From the NCBI RefSeq assembly GCF_018780075.1, contig NZ_JADMKB010000132.1, forward strand, positions 20,216 through 84,215: a stretch of 64,000 nt of DNA, given 5' to 3'. How positions within the stretch are numbered: the stretch's first letter is position 1; every line of letters starts with the position of its first letter. The stretch is from Hydrogenophaga sp. (lineage in GTDB: Bacteria > Pseudomonadota > Gammaproteobacteria > Burkholderiales > Burkholderiaceae_C). A program made the position numbers and the translations under genes. The notes under the pieces are model-generated. The model was not told where the DNA came from. It did not search any database and saw only the letters and a list, made by a program, of their open reading frames with translations. Below are positions 54,967 to 63,813 of the stretch, piece after piece.

Positions 54967-56337
54967 ATGAACATCGCGATCGTCGGGGGCGGCTGGGCGG
55001 GCATGGCGGCAGCGGTGGCGGCGGCGGGGGCCGGCGCGGACGTCACCGTCTTTGAAGCCACCCGGATGCTGGGTGGCCGGGCCCGCGCCCTGAGCGCCGA
55101 GCGCCCCGATGGCACGCCGCTGACCCTGGACAACGGGCAGCACATCCTGATCGGCGCCTACACCGAATCGCTCTCGCTCATGCAGCGCGTGGGGCTGGAC
55201 CCCGAGCACCTGCTGCTGGGCCTGCCCCTGGCCATGCCCTACCCCGACGGGCTCGGTCTGCAGACGCCCGGCTGGGCCGCGCGCTGGCCCGCGCCGCTTG
55301 ACGCCGTCGCGGCCATCGCCACGGCGCGCGGCTGGCGCTGGAGCGAGCGGTTCGCGCTGGTCCGTGCCTCGCTGGGCTGGCAACGCTCAGGCTTTGCCTG
55401 CGACCCATCGCTGACCGTGGGCGCGCTGTGCCAATCCCTGCCCGGCCGTGTCATGGACGAACTGATCGAGCCTCTGTGCGTGTCGGCGCTCAACCTGCCG
55501 GCGGCGGCAGCGAGCGCCCAGGTGTTCCTGCGCGTGATGCGCGACGCGCTGTTCGGCCGGGGTTTCGGGCGCTGGGGTGCGTCCAGCCTGCTGCTGCCAC
55601 GCGACGACCTGGGGGCGCTGTTTCCCGAGGCAGCGGCCCGCTGGCTGGCGCGCACCCACGGCACCCACGCGCGCGTGCGCCTGGCCGCGCGGGTGCATTC
55701 GATCAGCGCCCGGCCCCCAGGCTGGCGGTTGGCGGGAGACGGCTGGCAGGAGGACTTCGACCGGGTGATCTGGGCCACGGCGGCCAGCCCTGCGGCGCAG
55801 GCCATGAACGCTGCCGCCCCGGTGGCGCTCGACGCGGGCGACACGGCGCTCGCGCAAGCCCTGTCGGGCTGGGCGCACACCACCGCCTCGCTGGCGTTCA
55901 CCGCCATCACCACCGTCTATGCGTGGGCGCCGGGCGTGCGCCTGCGCGCGCCCATGCTCGCCCTGCGCGCCCAGCCCGACCCGCTGTCGGCGCCCGCGCA
56001 GTTCGCCTTTGACCGCGGGCAGCTGCGCCCGGACGACCCGTCGATGCAGGGCGTGCTGGCCTTCGTGGTCAGCGCGAGCGAGGGTGAGCGCGAGGCGCTG
56101 CAGGCGCGCGTGCTGCGGCAGGCGGCGGATCAACTCGGGCTGAGCGACCTTCGGCCGATCCAGACGGTGGTGGACAAACGCGCCACCTTCGCCTGCACGC
56201 CGGGCCTGGTGCGCCCCGCCGCGCAGATCGCGCCCGGCCTGTGGGCCGCGGGCGACTTTGTGGATGGGCCCTACCCGGCCACGCTGGAGGGCGCGGTGCG
56301 CAGCGGCCTGGCCGCCGCGCAAGCCGCCAGCAGCTAA
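54967..56337 (+). CDS. hpnE: Hydroxysqualene dehydroxylase HpnE
   Basis: 456-aa FAD-dependent amine-oxidase-fold enzyme that reduces hydroxysqualene to squalene. ATG 54967 (MNIAIVGGGWAGMAAAVAAA) gives the dinucleotide-binding GxGxxG at the very N-terminus; the GGRARAL block and LDNGQHILIGAYTESL follow. C-terminal AAGDFVDGPYPATLEGAVRSGLAAA is the FAD-closing motif. Completes the hpnCDE set; the cyclase is not in the window. Confidence 0.93.
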   Translation: MNIAIVGGGWAGMAAAVAAAGAGADVTVFEATRMLGGRARALSAERPDGTPLTLDNGQHILIGAYTESLSLMQRVGLDPEHLLLGLPLAMPYPDGLGLQTPGWAARWPAPLDAVAAIATARGWRWSERFALVRASLGWQRSGFACDPSLTVGALCQSLPGRVMDELIEPLCVSALNLPAAAASAQVFLRVMRDALFGRGFGRWGASSLLLPRDDLGALFPEAAARWLARTHGTHARVRLAARVHSISARPPGWRLAGDGWQEDFDRVIWATAASPAAQAMNAAAPVALDAGDTALAQALSGWAHTTASLAFTAITTVYAWAPGVRLRAPMLALRAQPDPLSAPAQFAFDRGQLRPDDPSMQGVLAFVVSASEGEREALQARVLRQAADQLGLSDLRPIQTVVDKRATFACTPGLVRPAAQIAPGLWAAGDFVDGPYPATLEGAVRSGLAAAQAASS

Positions 56338-56427
56338 GCAGCTCCCGCGCCGCTGCGCATCACCCCCTCATGCCTCGGGGTGGCGCGCTGGCGCCATGAC
56401 ACCGGGTGCCCGGACCGCGGGCCGCCG

Positions 56428-57080
56428 TCAGCCGCCCAGCGCCTTGGCGGCCTCGTGGGCCGGTCGCTCGGTGCAGCGGGCGATCCAGTCCTGCGTCAGC
56501 GGGTGGGTCACCATCAGTTCGCGCGCCGGCCGCACCCAGTTCAGCACGCTGGCCACACACAGGCGGCCACGGTGAAGCGCTCGGCCGCCAGGTAAAGCGA
56601 ACCCGCCGCCCGCTGCGCCGCCAGGTGCTGTTCCAGCACACGCAGGCGCACCGCCAGCCGCTTTTCGGCGGCGCTGGCCAGCTCGGGCCTGCGGCGTTCG
56701 ACCGGCATGGCCTCGCGGTGCATGAGCACGGTCAGCGCGTCGGCCTCGCACTCGGTCACAGCCCAGAAGCCCCAGCGCAGCGCCTCGGCGTCTTCGCGTG
56801 GGGTGGCCGGCGTGATGCCCAGCCCGTCGGGTTGCCCGTGATGGCGCGCGAGGTACAGCGCGCAAGCCATGCTTTCCCACACCACCACCTCGCCCTCGGG
56901 CCGGGCATCCACCAGCACCGGGATGTGGCCATTGGGGTTGAGCGCCAGAAACCCGGGGGTGCGTGTGGCGCCGCCCAGGTAGGGCATGGGCACATGGGTG
57001 AAGGTCAGCCCCAGCTCGCTCGCGGCCCACAGCGGACGGATGGCGCGCGAGGCCGCCAGGCCGTGGATGGTGATGGGCAT
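56428..57080 (-). pseudogene. Glutathione S-transferase gene with single-base frameshift
   Basis: N-terminal thioredoxin-like domain starts at ATG 57080 (MPITIHGLAASRAIRPLW, PNGHIPVLVD, WESMACALYLARHHG). The frame ends prematurely at 56541 after FTVAACVWPAC. The rest of the C-terminal helical domain (LCVASVLNWVRPARELMV..AKALGG) continues in another frame to 56428. Around 56560-56564 GCCTG stands where GACCTG (Asp-Leu) is expected, so one A seems missing. Either a recent inactivation or a sequencing error; without it the protein would be about 217 aa, normal for a GST. Confidence 0.8.
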
Positions 57081-57094
57081 CGCGGAAGCCAGTT

Positions 57095-57859
57095 TCAACC
57101 CAGCGCGCGGCACAGCGCGAGCAGTTCGCTCACGGTGATGTGTGGTGCCAGGGGCGCGTGTTCCCAGGCGTGGGCCGAGCGGTTGACCCAGGCCAGCTGC
57201 ATGCCGGCGTTGAGCGCGCCCACACCGTCGAGGTGCGCGTCGTCGCCGATGTGCAGCACCTGCGATGCCTCCACGCCCGCGGCTTCGGCCGCCGCGTGAA
57301 AGATGCGTGGGTCGGGTTTGCCGACGCCGAACTCGCGCGCGCCGATCGATGCCCGGAAATGCGCCCCGATGCCCACGCGGTGCACGTCGGCATTGCCGTT
57401 GGACAGCGCCACCACCGGGAAGCGGCCGCTGAGAAACTCGAGCGCGGGCAAGGCGTCGTCGAACAGATCGACACGCTGGCGCTCGGCGAAGAAGGCCTCG
57501 AAGGCCGGCTCGGCCAGCGCCGGGTCGTCGCCCGCGCGCTGCAGCACCAGGCGGATGGACTCGCGGCGAAGGGCGCTCAGGTCGTGCGCGAGGTCGGGCC
57601 GCTCGGTGTTCATCTGGTTGCGCACCTCGCGCAAGACGCCCTTGTCGCGGCACAGCGCGGCAGCGGTCGGCGCGTGCGTGTCCAGCCAGGCCTGCAGCAC
57701 CGCTTCGGCGCGGGCAATCGTCGGCCAGATCGGCCAGAGCGTGTCGTCCAGATCGATCGTGATGGCGCGGATGCGGGACAGGTCCAGCCCCTGGTCTGCG
57801 ACCACACCGGTGGCGGGGGATTCGGCAGGTTCTCGCTGCCCGGATGGGGAGGTTGTCAT
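57095..57859 (-). CDS. HAD-superfamily hydrolase
   Basis: 254 aa (from ATG 57859; a start at 57880 exists). Subfamily IA haloacid dehalogenase-like phosphatase: motif I TIDLDDTLWP, motif II ALSNGNAD, motif III Lys in FGVGKPDPRIFHAA and motif IV HIGDDAHLDGVGA. Cap domain inserted after motif I. Substrate unknown (YjjG/HisB-N-like phosphatases are relatives). Divergent from hemH with almost no gap, so the two starts probably share a promoter region within each other's 5' parts. Confidence 0.88.
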   Translation of the reverse strand: MTTSPSGQREPAESPATGVVADQGLDLSRIRAITIDLDDTLWPIWPTIARAEAVLQAWLDTHAPTAAALCRDKGVLREVRNQMNTERPDLAHDLSALRRESIRLVLQRAGDDPALAEPAFEAFFAERQRVDLFDDALPALEFLSGRFPVVALSNGNADVHRVGIGAHFRASIGAREFGVGKPDPRIFHAAAEAAGVEASQVLHIGDDAHLDGVGALNAGMQLAWVNRSAHAWEHAPLAPHITVSELLALCRALG

Positions 57860-57878
57860 GTCTGCGTGAGAATAGCGC

Positions 57879-58970
57879 ATGCCCTTTCAACCCGAACCCG
57901 CTTTCTCCCATGGCCAGGCGCCGCGCACGGCCGTGGTGCTGTGCAATCTGGGCACTCCTGACGAACCCACCGCGCCCGCGCTGCGCCGCTACCTCGCCGA
58001 GTTTCTGGGCGACGCCCGCGTGGTCGAGATCCCCAGGGCCGTGTGGATGCTGATCCTGCACGGCATCATCCTGCGGGTGCGGCCCAAGAAGTCGGCCGCC
58101 AAGTACGCCAGCATCTGGACGCCCGAGGGTTCACCGCTCAAGGTCTGGACGGAGAAGCAGGCCACGCTGCTGCGCGGCTACCTGGGCGAGCGCGGCCACC
58201 AGGTCACGGTGCGCTACGCCATGCGCTACGGCAACCCGTCGATCCCCTCGGTGCTCGATGAACTCAAGGCAGACGGCGTGACCCGCGTGCTCATCCTGTC
58301 GGCCTACCCGCAGTACAGCGGCACCACCACGGCCAGCGTGTTCGACGCGGTGGCGAACTGGGGCCTGAAAATCCGCCACCTGCCCGAGCTCCGTTTCATC
58401 AACCGCTACCACGACGACCTGGGCTACATCGACGCGCTGCACCGCAAGGTGCGCGCGCACTGGATGCACAACGGCCAGGCCGAGCACCTGGTGATGAGCT
58501 TTCACGGCGTGCCCGAACGCACCCTGCTGCTGGGCGACCCGTACCACTGCGAGTGCCTGAAAACGGCGCGCATGCTGGCCGAGAAACTGGGCCTGAGCAA
58601 AGACCGCTACACCGTGACCTTCCAGTCGCGCTTCGGCAAGGCCAAGTGGCTGGAGCCCTACACCGAGCCGACCCTGATCACCATGGCGCAGAAGGGGATC
58701 AAGAGCGTGGACGTGGTCTGCCCAGGCTTCACCAGCGACTGCCTGGAGACGCTGGAAGAAATCCGCATGGAGGCGCAGGAGGCGTATCTGCACGCGGGGG
58801 GCGAGCGGTTCAACTACATCGACTGCCTCAACGACAGCCCCGACTGGATCCGCGCCCTCACCCACCTGACCGAGCAGCACCTGCAAGGCTGGCCCACGAA
58901 GCAGGCCGACGACCCGATGCAGCTCCAGGCCAGCCGCGAGCGCGCGCTGGCTCGGGGAGCGAAGGACTGA
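57879..58970 (+). CDS. hemH: Ferrochelatase
   Basis: 363-aa enzyme inserting iron into protoporphyrin IX, last step of haem synthesis. Active-site His in VMSFHGVPER, catalytic Glu in PGFTSDCLETLEEI; LCNLGTPDEP and YAMRYGNPSI are conserved N-terminal blocks. Insert LGDPYHCECLKTARMLAEKL is normal for betaproteobacteria. ATG 57879 directly abuts the HAD gene on the other strand. Confidence 0.97.
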   Translation: MPFQPEPAFSHGQAPRTAVVLCNLGTPDEPTAPALRRYLAEFLGDARVVEIPRAVWMLILHGIILRVRPKKSAAKYASIWTPEGSPLKVWTEKQATLLRGYLGERGHQVTVRYAMRYGNPSIPSVLDELKADGVTRVLILSAYPQYSGTTTASVFDAVANWGLKIRHLPELRFINRYHDDLGYIDALHRKVRAHWMHNGQAEHLVMSFHGVPERTLLLGDPYHCECLKTARMLAEKLGLSKDRYTVTFQSRFGKAKWLEPYTEPTLITMAQKGIKSVDVVCPGFTSDCLETLEEIRMEAQEAYLHAGGERFNYIDCLNDSPDWIRALTHLTEQHLQGWPTKQADDPMQLQASRERALARGAKD

Positions 58971-59099
58971 AGATCCGTGTGTCGGTGGTTCGATCGGTCC
59001 CATGCCACCAGCCTTTATGTGCCCCAGCGTCCGTTCAAGGTTCTAGGGCGTTTCTACGTCTGGTTCCGCATTTCTACAATCGCTTCGTCGGAGGACTTT

Positions 59100-59768
59100 A
59101 TGTTGAAGAACAACGCGAAGGTGAAACGTAGTCAGGCGGACTTGCGTGCTGCACTGATTGAGCAGGTCGATTTATTGCTTGGCTATTGCGAACATGTGGA
59201 CCGAGGGGAGAGTGCGTTTGCGAAGCCAATGGCAACCTCGGTACGAGTTCTCCTGCACCAGAGTCCGAGCTCCCATTCGATTCTTCATCAGCTTGGCCTT
59301 AGGAGTGGAAGGTACTTCTCGATGGCGCCACCATTGAATCCTCACAACATTCTTTCTGAATGCAATTTGGTTTCAATGCGGATCGGGGCGACGGACTCTC
59401 GGTTTCTACCAGTACTGCACCCCCCGTGGTCTATGCCCAAGAGAGTTCCGTTTCCGGAATGGTGGACGCGGCCCGTAGCAAAAGCGCAAGACAAAAGAAC
59501 GATGTCGAGGATGGATATCGTTCGAGCAGTGACCGACATGGATGGAGGAGCCCATGTGGACCCCGGTTTCACCGAAATTTACGCACGGTTCCGATCTGGC
59601 GAATTTCTCGGCTGGCGTTTATTGCGGGAGGACCAAGCTTCGACATGGCTGTCCTCACCTCAATATTCTTGCATTCGAACAATCGCCCATGAGCTTCTGT
59701 TGAGTTTGCAAAAGTACTCGCCGTGGTGCTTTTCTCGGGAGTACACATTCCCTACCGAAGCGGCCTGA
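59100..59768 (+). CDS. Low-G+C orphan gene, hypothetical protein
   Basis: 222 aa from ATG 59100, preceded by GGAGG at 5 nt; a TACAAT -10-like element lies at 59075-59080. Base composition and codon use are visibly less G+C-rich than the flanking genes. Blocks such as ALIEQVDLLLGYCEHVDRG, TSVRVLLHQSPSSHSILHQLG and a DMDGGAHVDPGFTEIY segment recall a hypothetical family seen in genomic islands; no catalytic function is known to me. An integrase C-terminal fragment lies just downstream on the opposite strand, which together suggests acquisition by transfer. Confidence 0.8.
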   Translation: MLKNNAKVKRSQADLRAALIEQVDLLLGYCEHVDRGESAFAKPMATSVRVLLHQSPSSHSILHQLGLRSGRYFSMAPPLNPHNILSECNLVSMRIGATDSRFLPVLHPPWSMPKRVPFPEWWTRPVAKAQDKRTMSRMDIVRAVTDMDGGAHVDPGFTEIYARFRSGEFLGWRLLREDQASTWLSSPQYSCIRTIAHELLLSLQKYSPWCFSREYTFPTEAA

Positions 59769-59772
59769 CGCT

Positions 59773-59973
59773 AGCTCCAAGGCGGGCGGGCGCGTAGTGT
59801 TCAGTCATGTCCCGATTCTTGTGAGCTAGAAGCATCTGGGAGTGGGCGCGGTTGCCTGTGTCTGTGGCCGCCTTTGCGCGAATGTCTCTGAACTGAAAAC
59901 CCACTTTTGCCCGATTGGAACATGGCGCACGTTTGCGAAGATCTGAATCGACAAGGAACAGGTCAAGCGAGCC
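59773..59973 (-). mobile_element. Tyrosine-recombinase (phage-type integrase) C-terminal relic
   Basis: A minus-strand frame beginning after a stop at 59974-59976 encodes FQFRDIRAKAATDTGNRAHSQ, then LLAHKNRDMTEHYARP. This matches the catalytic C-terminus of tyrosine recombinases: R (in FRDIR), H-x-x-R (here HKNR) and the nucleophilic Tyr (TEHY). The N-terminal and core regions are missing, so it is non-functional. Frame has no proper start. The rest of 59769-60023 shows nothing else. Confidence 0.75.
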
Positions 59974-60023
59974 TTAGCCACCCACGCTTCACACGGAGGT
60001 AGTGCCAGCGTCATTTCCGGACC

Positions 60024-60896
60024 TCACTGCCCCGCCAGAAACCGGCTGACCAACTGCAGCTGTTCGGGCACATTGAGCGCCGGCGCATGGCCGCAGCCCG
60101 CAATCGTCACCACCAGCGCACGCGGTCCGCGGTCGCGCATCTGCTCGGCGGTGTCGGCCAGCAGCAGGTCGGACTCCGCGCCACGCAGGCACAGCACCGG
60201 CACGTCGATGCGGTCGTACTCGGGCCAGCGGTCGTAGTCGCCCGGGTGCTCAGTGAACTGCATCACCATCGCCGGGTCGTAGTGGGGCGTGACGCGGCCG
60301 TCCGGCAGGCGGCGCACCGAGCTCTCGGTCAGCAGCGTCCACTGCGCGTCGGTGAGATGGCCGTAGGGCTTGTAGACGGTGCGGAAGTACCGCTCAAGTT
60401 CGCCCACGGTGGCAAAACTCGCCGGGTTGCCGGCGTAGCTGCGGATGCGCTGAATGGCCGCCTCGGCCAGCTGGGGGCCGTTGTCGTTGAGCACCAGGCG
60501 CTGGATGCGCCCGCGCAGCAGGCCGTCGGCACACACCATGCCGATGGCGCCGCCCATCGAGGTGCCGACCCAGTGGAAGCGCTCCAGCCCGAGCTGGTTC
60601 ACCAGCGAACGCGCCAGCTTCGCGTAGAAGGCCAGGCAGTACTCGGTCTTGGGCTCGGGGCTCCATTGCGAGAGGCCGCGCCCGATGGTGTCGGGGCAAA
60701 TCACGCGGTAACCCAAGGCACTCAGGTGCGCGGCCAGGGCGTCCATGTCGCGCCCGGTGCGTGCCAGGCCGTGCCAGGCGATCACCGTGCCGTGGTCCGG
60801 TGTGCCCGGTGCCGGCGCCCAGTCCATGAAATGGATCTCGCGGCCTTCGCAGGTGAGATAGCGCGATTGGGGCGCATGGGTGGCAACGGCGTTCAT
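60024..60896 (-). CDS. Alpha/beta hydrolase
   Basis: 290-aa alpha/beta-fold hydrolase. Nucleophile elbow GTSMGG (Ser), Asp in the late strand DVPVLCLRGAESDLL and catalytic His in AGCGHAPAL. ATG 60896 overlaps the livM stop by 4 nt (ATGA), so it is coupled to the ABC-transporter operon. Substrate unknown; an ester, amide or acyl-CoA taken up by the transporter is plausible but unproven. Confidence 0.88.
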   Translation of the reverse strand: MNAVATHAPQSRYLTCEGREIHFMDWAPAPGTPDHGTVIAWHGLARTGRDMDALAAHLSALGYRVICPDTIGRGLSQWSPEPKTEYCLAFYAKLARSLVNQLGLERFHWVGTSMGGAIGMVCADGLLRGRIQRLVLNDNGPQLAEAAIQRIRSYAGNPASFATVGELERYFRTVYKPYGHLTDAQWTLLTESSVRRLPDGRVTPHYDPAMVMQFTEHPGDYDRWPEYDRIDVPVLCLRGAESDLLLADTAEQMRDRGPRALVVTIAGCGHAPALNVPEQLQLVSRFLAGQ

Positions 60897-61993
60897 TTCA
60901 GCCCCTTGAGTTTTCCGAGCACCGCGCGCTCGCGCAGCTTGCCAACGATGCCGGTCGGGAAGTAATAGACGGACAGCACAAACAGCACCCCCAGCCAGAG
61001 CAGCCAGCGGTCGGGCGTGAGCAGCGCGGGCAGCAGCGGAATGCCCTCGGTCGCTTCGCCGGCCAGACGCAGCAGGTCCTGCAGGTAGCTCTGCGCCAGC
61101 ACGAAGAGCACGCTGCCGATGAGCGCACCGTACAACGTGCCCATGCCACCGATCACGACGATCAGGAGGATGTCCAGCATGATCTCGAACGACAGCGAGG
61201 TGTCCGGCCCGTTGTAGCGCAGCCAGATCGCGAGCAGGCAGCCGGCCAGCGTGGCGAACAGGGCCGAGAGCACGTTGGACAGGGTGCGGTAGATCACCGT
61301 GCGGTAGCCCAGTGCCTCGGCGCGAAAGTCGTTCTCGCGGATCGCTTGCAGCACGCGGCCGAAGGGCGAGTTCACGATGCGCAGGATGGTGAGAAAGATG
61401 GCGCAGACGCTGGCGAAGATCAGGTAGTAGGTGAGCAGCTTGCCGTTGAGGTTGACCTCGCCGAAGGGCGTGACCAGCGGTTCTTCGCTCAGCTCGAAGC
61501 CGGGCGTCAGCAGCTCGGGCACGCTGAATGTCAACCCGTCTTCGCCGCCCGTGAAGTCCGACAGCTGCGAGGCCAGCGTGAGGAAGGCCGAGGCCACGGC
61601 CAGCGTGATCATGGCGAAGAAGATCGCGCGCACCCGCAACGAGAACAGCCCGATCAGCAGCGAGAGCACGCTGGAGACCACCAGCGCCCCCAGCACCCCC
61701 AGCAGCAGCGCGCCCCACGAGGCCTCCTCCACCGAACTCAGCGCGATCGCCACCCCGTAGGCGCCGATGCCGAAGAACATGGTGTGCGCGAAGCTCACGA
61801 TGCCGGTGTAGCCCAGCAGCAGGTCGAAGCTCGCCACCAGCGCGACGAAGATCAGGATCTTGGCCGCGACGTTGAGCGCCTTCACGCCCGGGAACAGGAA
61901 CGGCGCGAACGCCAGGCCCAGGAACAGGATCACCAGCAAGGCCGCCAGCCAGGGGCTGCGGGGCAGGTCTTTGGAGAGGAGTCTTTGCAGCAT
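60893..61993 (-). CDS. livM: Branched-chain amino acid-type ABC transporter permease LivM
   Basis: 366-aa permease, about ten helices. LivM-type block near the C-terminus (GGMGTLYGALIGSVLFVL) and the EAxxG-like ENDFRAEALGY coupling segment are present. Works with LivH, LivF and LivG. The amino-acid substrate cannot be determined; no solute-binding protein is in the window. Lies 10 nt after livH. Confidence 0.93.
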   Translation of the reverse strand: MLQRLLSKDLPRSPWLAALLVILFLGLAFAPFLFPGVKALNVAAKILIFVALVASFDLLLGYTGIVSFAHTMFFGIGAYGVAIALSSVEEASWGALLLGVLGALVVSSVLSLLIGLFSLRVRAIFFAMITLAVASAFLTLASQLSDFTGGEDGLTFSVPELLTPGFELSEEPLVTPFGEVNLNGKLLTYYLIFASVCAIFLTILRIVNSPFGRVLQAIRENDFRAEALGYRTVIYRTLSNVLSALFATLAGCLLAIWLRYNGPDTSLSFEIMLDILLIVVIGGMGTLYGALIGSVLFVLAQSYLQDLLRLAGEATEGIPLLPALLTPDRWLLWLGVLFVLSVYYFPTGIVGKLRERAVLGKLKGLK

Positions 61994-62003
61994 GGTCAGG
62001 CCT

Positions 62004-62990
62004 TCAGCGGCTGGTCACCGGGTAGACGCCTTGCGGACGCCAGAGCAGAATCGCCACCATCAGTGCGATGTTGGAAAACAGCGCCACCTTGGGCACCAGG
62101 AAGCCGGTGTAGTTGGCCATCAGGCCCACCAGCAGCGCGCCGATCAGCGCGCCCAGCGTGGAGCCCAGGCCGCCGATGATGATGACGATGAAGATCAGCA
62201 CGTTGACCTGCGCGCCCATCTGCGGCATGACGCTCTGCTGGTACAGGCCCCACATCACGCCGCCCAGGCCGGCCAGCGCGCTGCCCACCACGAACACGCC
62301 GATGAAGAGCTGGCGGATGCGGTAGCCGAGCGACTCGACCATCTCGCGGTCCTGCACGCCGGCGCGCACCAGCAGGCCGACCTTGGTGCGGTTCAGCGTC
62401 CAGACCATGGCCGCGAACACGGCCGCGCCCACCAGCACCGCGAGCAGGCGGTACTTCTCCACCGCGGCGTCGCCGAAGATGAACGAGCCACGCAGGCTCT
62501 CGGGCAGCGGCAGCGCGATCTGCTCGGGCCCCCACACCACCTTGATCATCTCCTCGCCGATGATCATGCCGCCCATGGTGATCAGGATCTGCTTGAGGTG
62601 CATGCCGTAGACCGGGCGGATGATGAAGCGCTCGAACACCAGGCCCAGCGCACCCGCCACCGCCATGGCCACGAGCATGGCGGGCAGGATAGCCATCAGG
62701 TTCAGCCACAGGCTGTCGGCCGTCGTGTAGGCGCTCATGCTGCCCAGCACCGTGGTCGCGACGAAGGCGCCGAGCGCGATGAACACGCCGTGGCCGAAGT
62801 TCAGCACGTCCATCAGGCCGAACACCAGCGTCAGGCCCGAGGCGATGATGAAGACGATCATGCCCATGGCCAGCCCGGCCACCGTGAGCGTGAGCCAGGT
62901 CGAAGGGCTGCCGATGGCGGGCAAAGCGGCCAGCGCGAGCAGCGGCACCAGGGCCATGGGCTTCCAGTCCATCTCTTTCAGGGATGTCAT
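62004..62990 (-). CDS. livH: Branched-chain amino acid-type ABC transporter permease LivH
   Basis: 328-aa permease from ATG 62990 (MTSLKEMDWKPMALVPL); the open frame upstream has no similarity. Family blocks: GLTLVFGLMDVLNFGHGVFIALGAF (residues ~45-70), EMVESLGYRIR coupling helix and GGLGSTLGALIGALLVGL. About eight helices. Downstream of livF by 85 nt, a gap filled with a G+C-rich palindromic element. Confidence 0.93.
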   Translation of the reverse strand: MTSLKEMDWKPMALVPLLALAALPAIGSPSTWLTLTVAGLAMGMIVFIIASGLTLVFGLMDVLNFGHGVFIALGAFVATTVLGSMSAYTTADSLWLNLMAILPAMLVAMAVAGALGLVFERFIIRPVYGMHLKQILITMGGMIIGEEMIKVVWGPEQIALPLPESLRGSFIFGDAAVEKYRLLAVLVGAAVFAAMVWTLNRTKVGLLVRAGVQDREMVESLGYRIRQLFIGVFVVGSALAGLGGVMWGLYQQSVMPQMGAQVNVLIFIVIIIGGLGSTLGALIGALLVGLMANYTGFLVPKVALFSNIALMVAILLWRPQGVYPVTSR

Positions 62991-62999
62991 AGAACGGCC

Positions 63000-63050
63000 T
63001 CCCACCGGGCCGCCCCAAGGGAGGCCAGCCCCTCCTGGAGGGGCAGTGAA
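63000..63050. repeat. G+C-rich palindromic element between livF and livH
   Basis: Contains CCCCAAGGGAGG and CCCCTCCTGGAGGGG, third copy-like instance of the CCCC-AAGGGG element. May form a hairpin inside the liv operon and set the relative expression of livFG and livHM. No other feature seen. Confidence 0.35.
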
Positions 63051-63075
63051 TACACGAAGTGATGAACGTGGGGTG

Positions 63076-63813
63076 TCACTGGTGTGCTCCGAGTGAGAGG
63101 CCCAGCAAACGCGACTGCATCGATTCATCGGCCGCGAGTTCGGCCATGGAGCCGCTGTGCACCACGCGCCCGTCGTCCATCACGGCCACGGTGTCGCCCA
63201 GCTGTTTCGCGAAGTTGAAGTTCTGCTCGACCAGCAGGATCGTGGTCTGCGCCGCCTTGAGCTGGCGGAAGGCCTCGATCATGTTCTGGATGATGGCGGG
63301 CGCCAGGCCCTTGCTGGGCTCGTCGATCAGCAGCAGCTGGCGCGGCTCGACGATGGCGCGCGAGACCGCGAGCATCTGCTTCTGCCCGCCCGAGAGCTTG
63401 CCCGCCGGGTGGTTCCAGAACTTCTTCATGGCCGGGAACAGACCGAAGATCCATTCGAGCCGCGTGGTGTCGATGTCGTCCAGCGTGCGTGCGCCGCGCG
63501 CGGCCAGCAGCATGTTCTCGCGCACCGAGAGGTCCGAGAAGATGCCCATGCTCTCGGGCACATAGGCCACGCCGCTGTGCGCAATGTCGGGTGTCTGGCG
63601 CGCGGTGATGTCCTGCCCGGCCAGCGTAATGCGGCCCTGGCTGGCGTGCCACAGGCCCATGATGGTGCGCAGCGTGGTGGTCTTGCCGGCGCCGTTGCGG
63701 CCCAGCAGCATGGTCAGCTGCCCCTTGGGCACGGTGAGGTCGACGCCGTGGAGGATGTGATACGCCCCGATGTGGGTATGCACCCCTTCGAGTGTCAGCA
63801 GTGCTTCGCTCAT
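63076..63813 (-). CDS. livF: Branched-chain amino acid-type ABC transporter ATPase LivF
   Basis: 245-aa ATPase. Walker A GRNGAGKTTT, signature LSGGQKQMLAV, Walker B LLLIDEPSKG and the H-loop in VEQNFNFA (Asn/Asp variant region). The helical LivF N-terminus LEGVHTHIGAYHILHGVDL is typical. ATG 63813 overlaps the livG stop by 4 nt. Confidence 0.95.
   Translation of the reverse strand: MSEALLTLEGVHTHIGAYHILHGVDLTVPKGQLTMLLGRNGAGKTTTLRTIMGLWHASQGRITLAGQDITARQTPDIAHSGVAYVPESMGIFSDLSVRENMLLAARGARTLDDIDTTRLEWIFGLFPAMKKFWNHPAGKLSGGQKQMLAVSRAIVEPRQLLLIDEPSKGLAPAIIQNMIEAFRQLKAAQTTILLVEQNFNFAKQLGDTVAVMDDGRVVHSGSMAELAADESMQSRLLGLSLGAHQ

Noticed and set aside
53043..55145. 700-codon minus-strand frame opposite the Crp/Fnr gene and hpnD
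   Set aside because: Antisense to two conserved genes, no domain signal.
56360..56641. 93-codon minus-strand frame at the GST 3' end
   Set aside because: Out of frame with both GST halves and without similarity; the frameshifted GST explains the coding signal.
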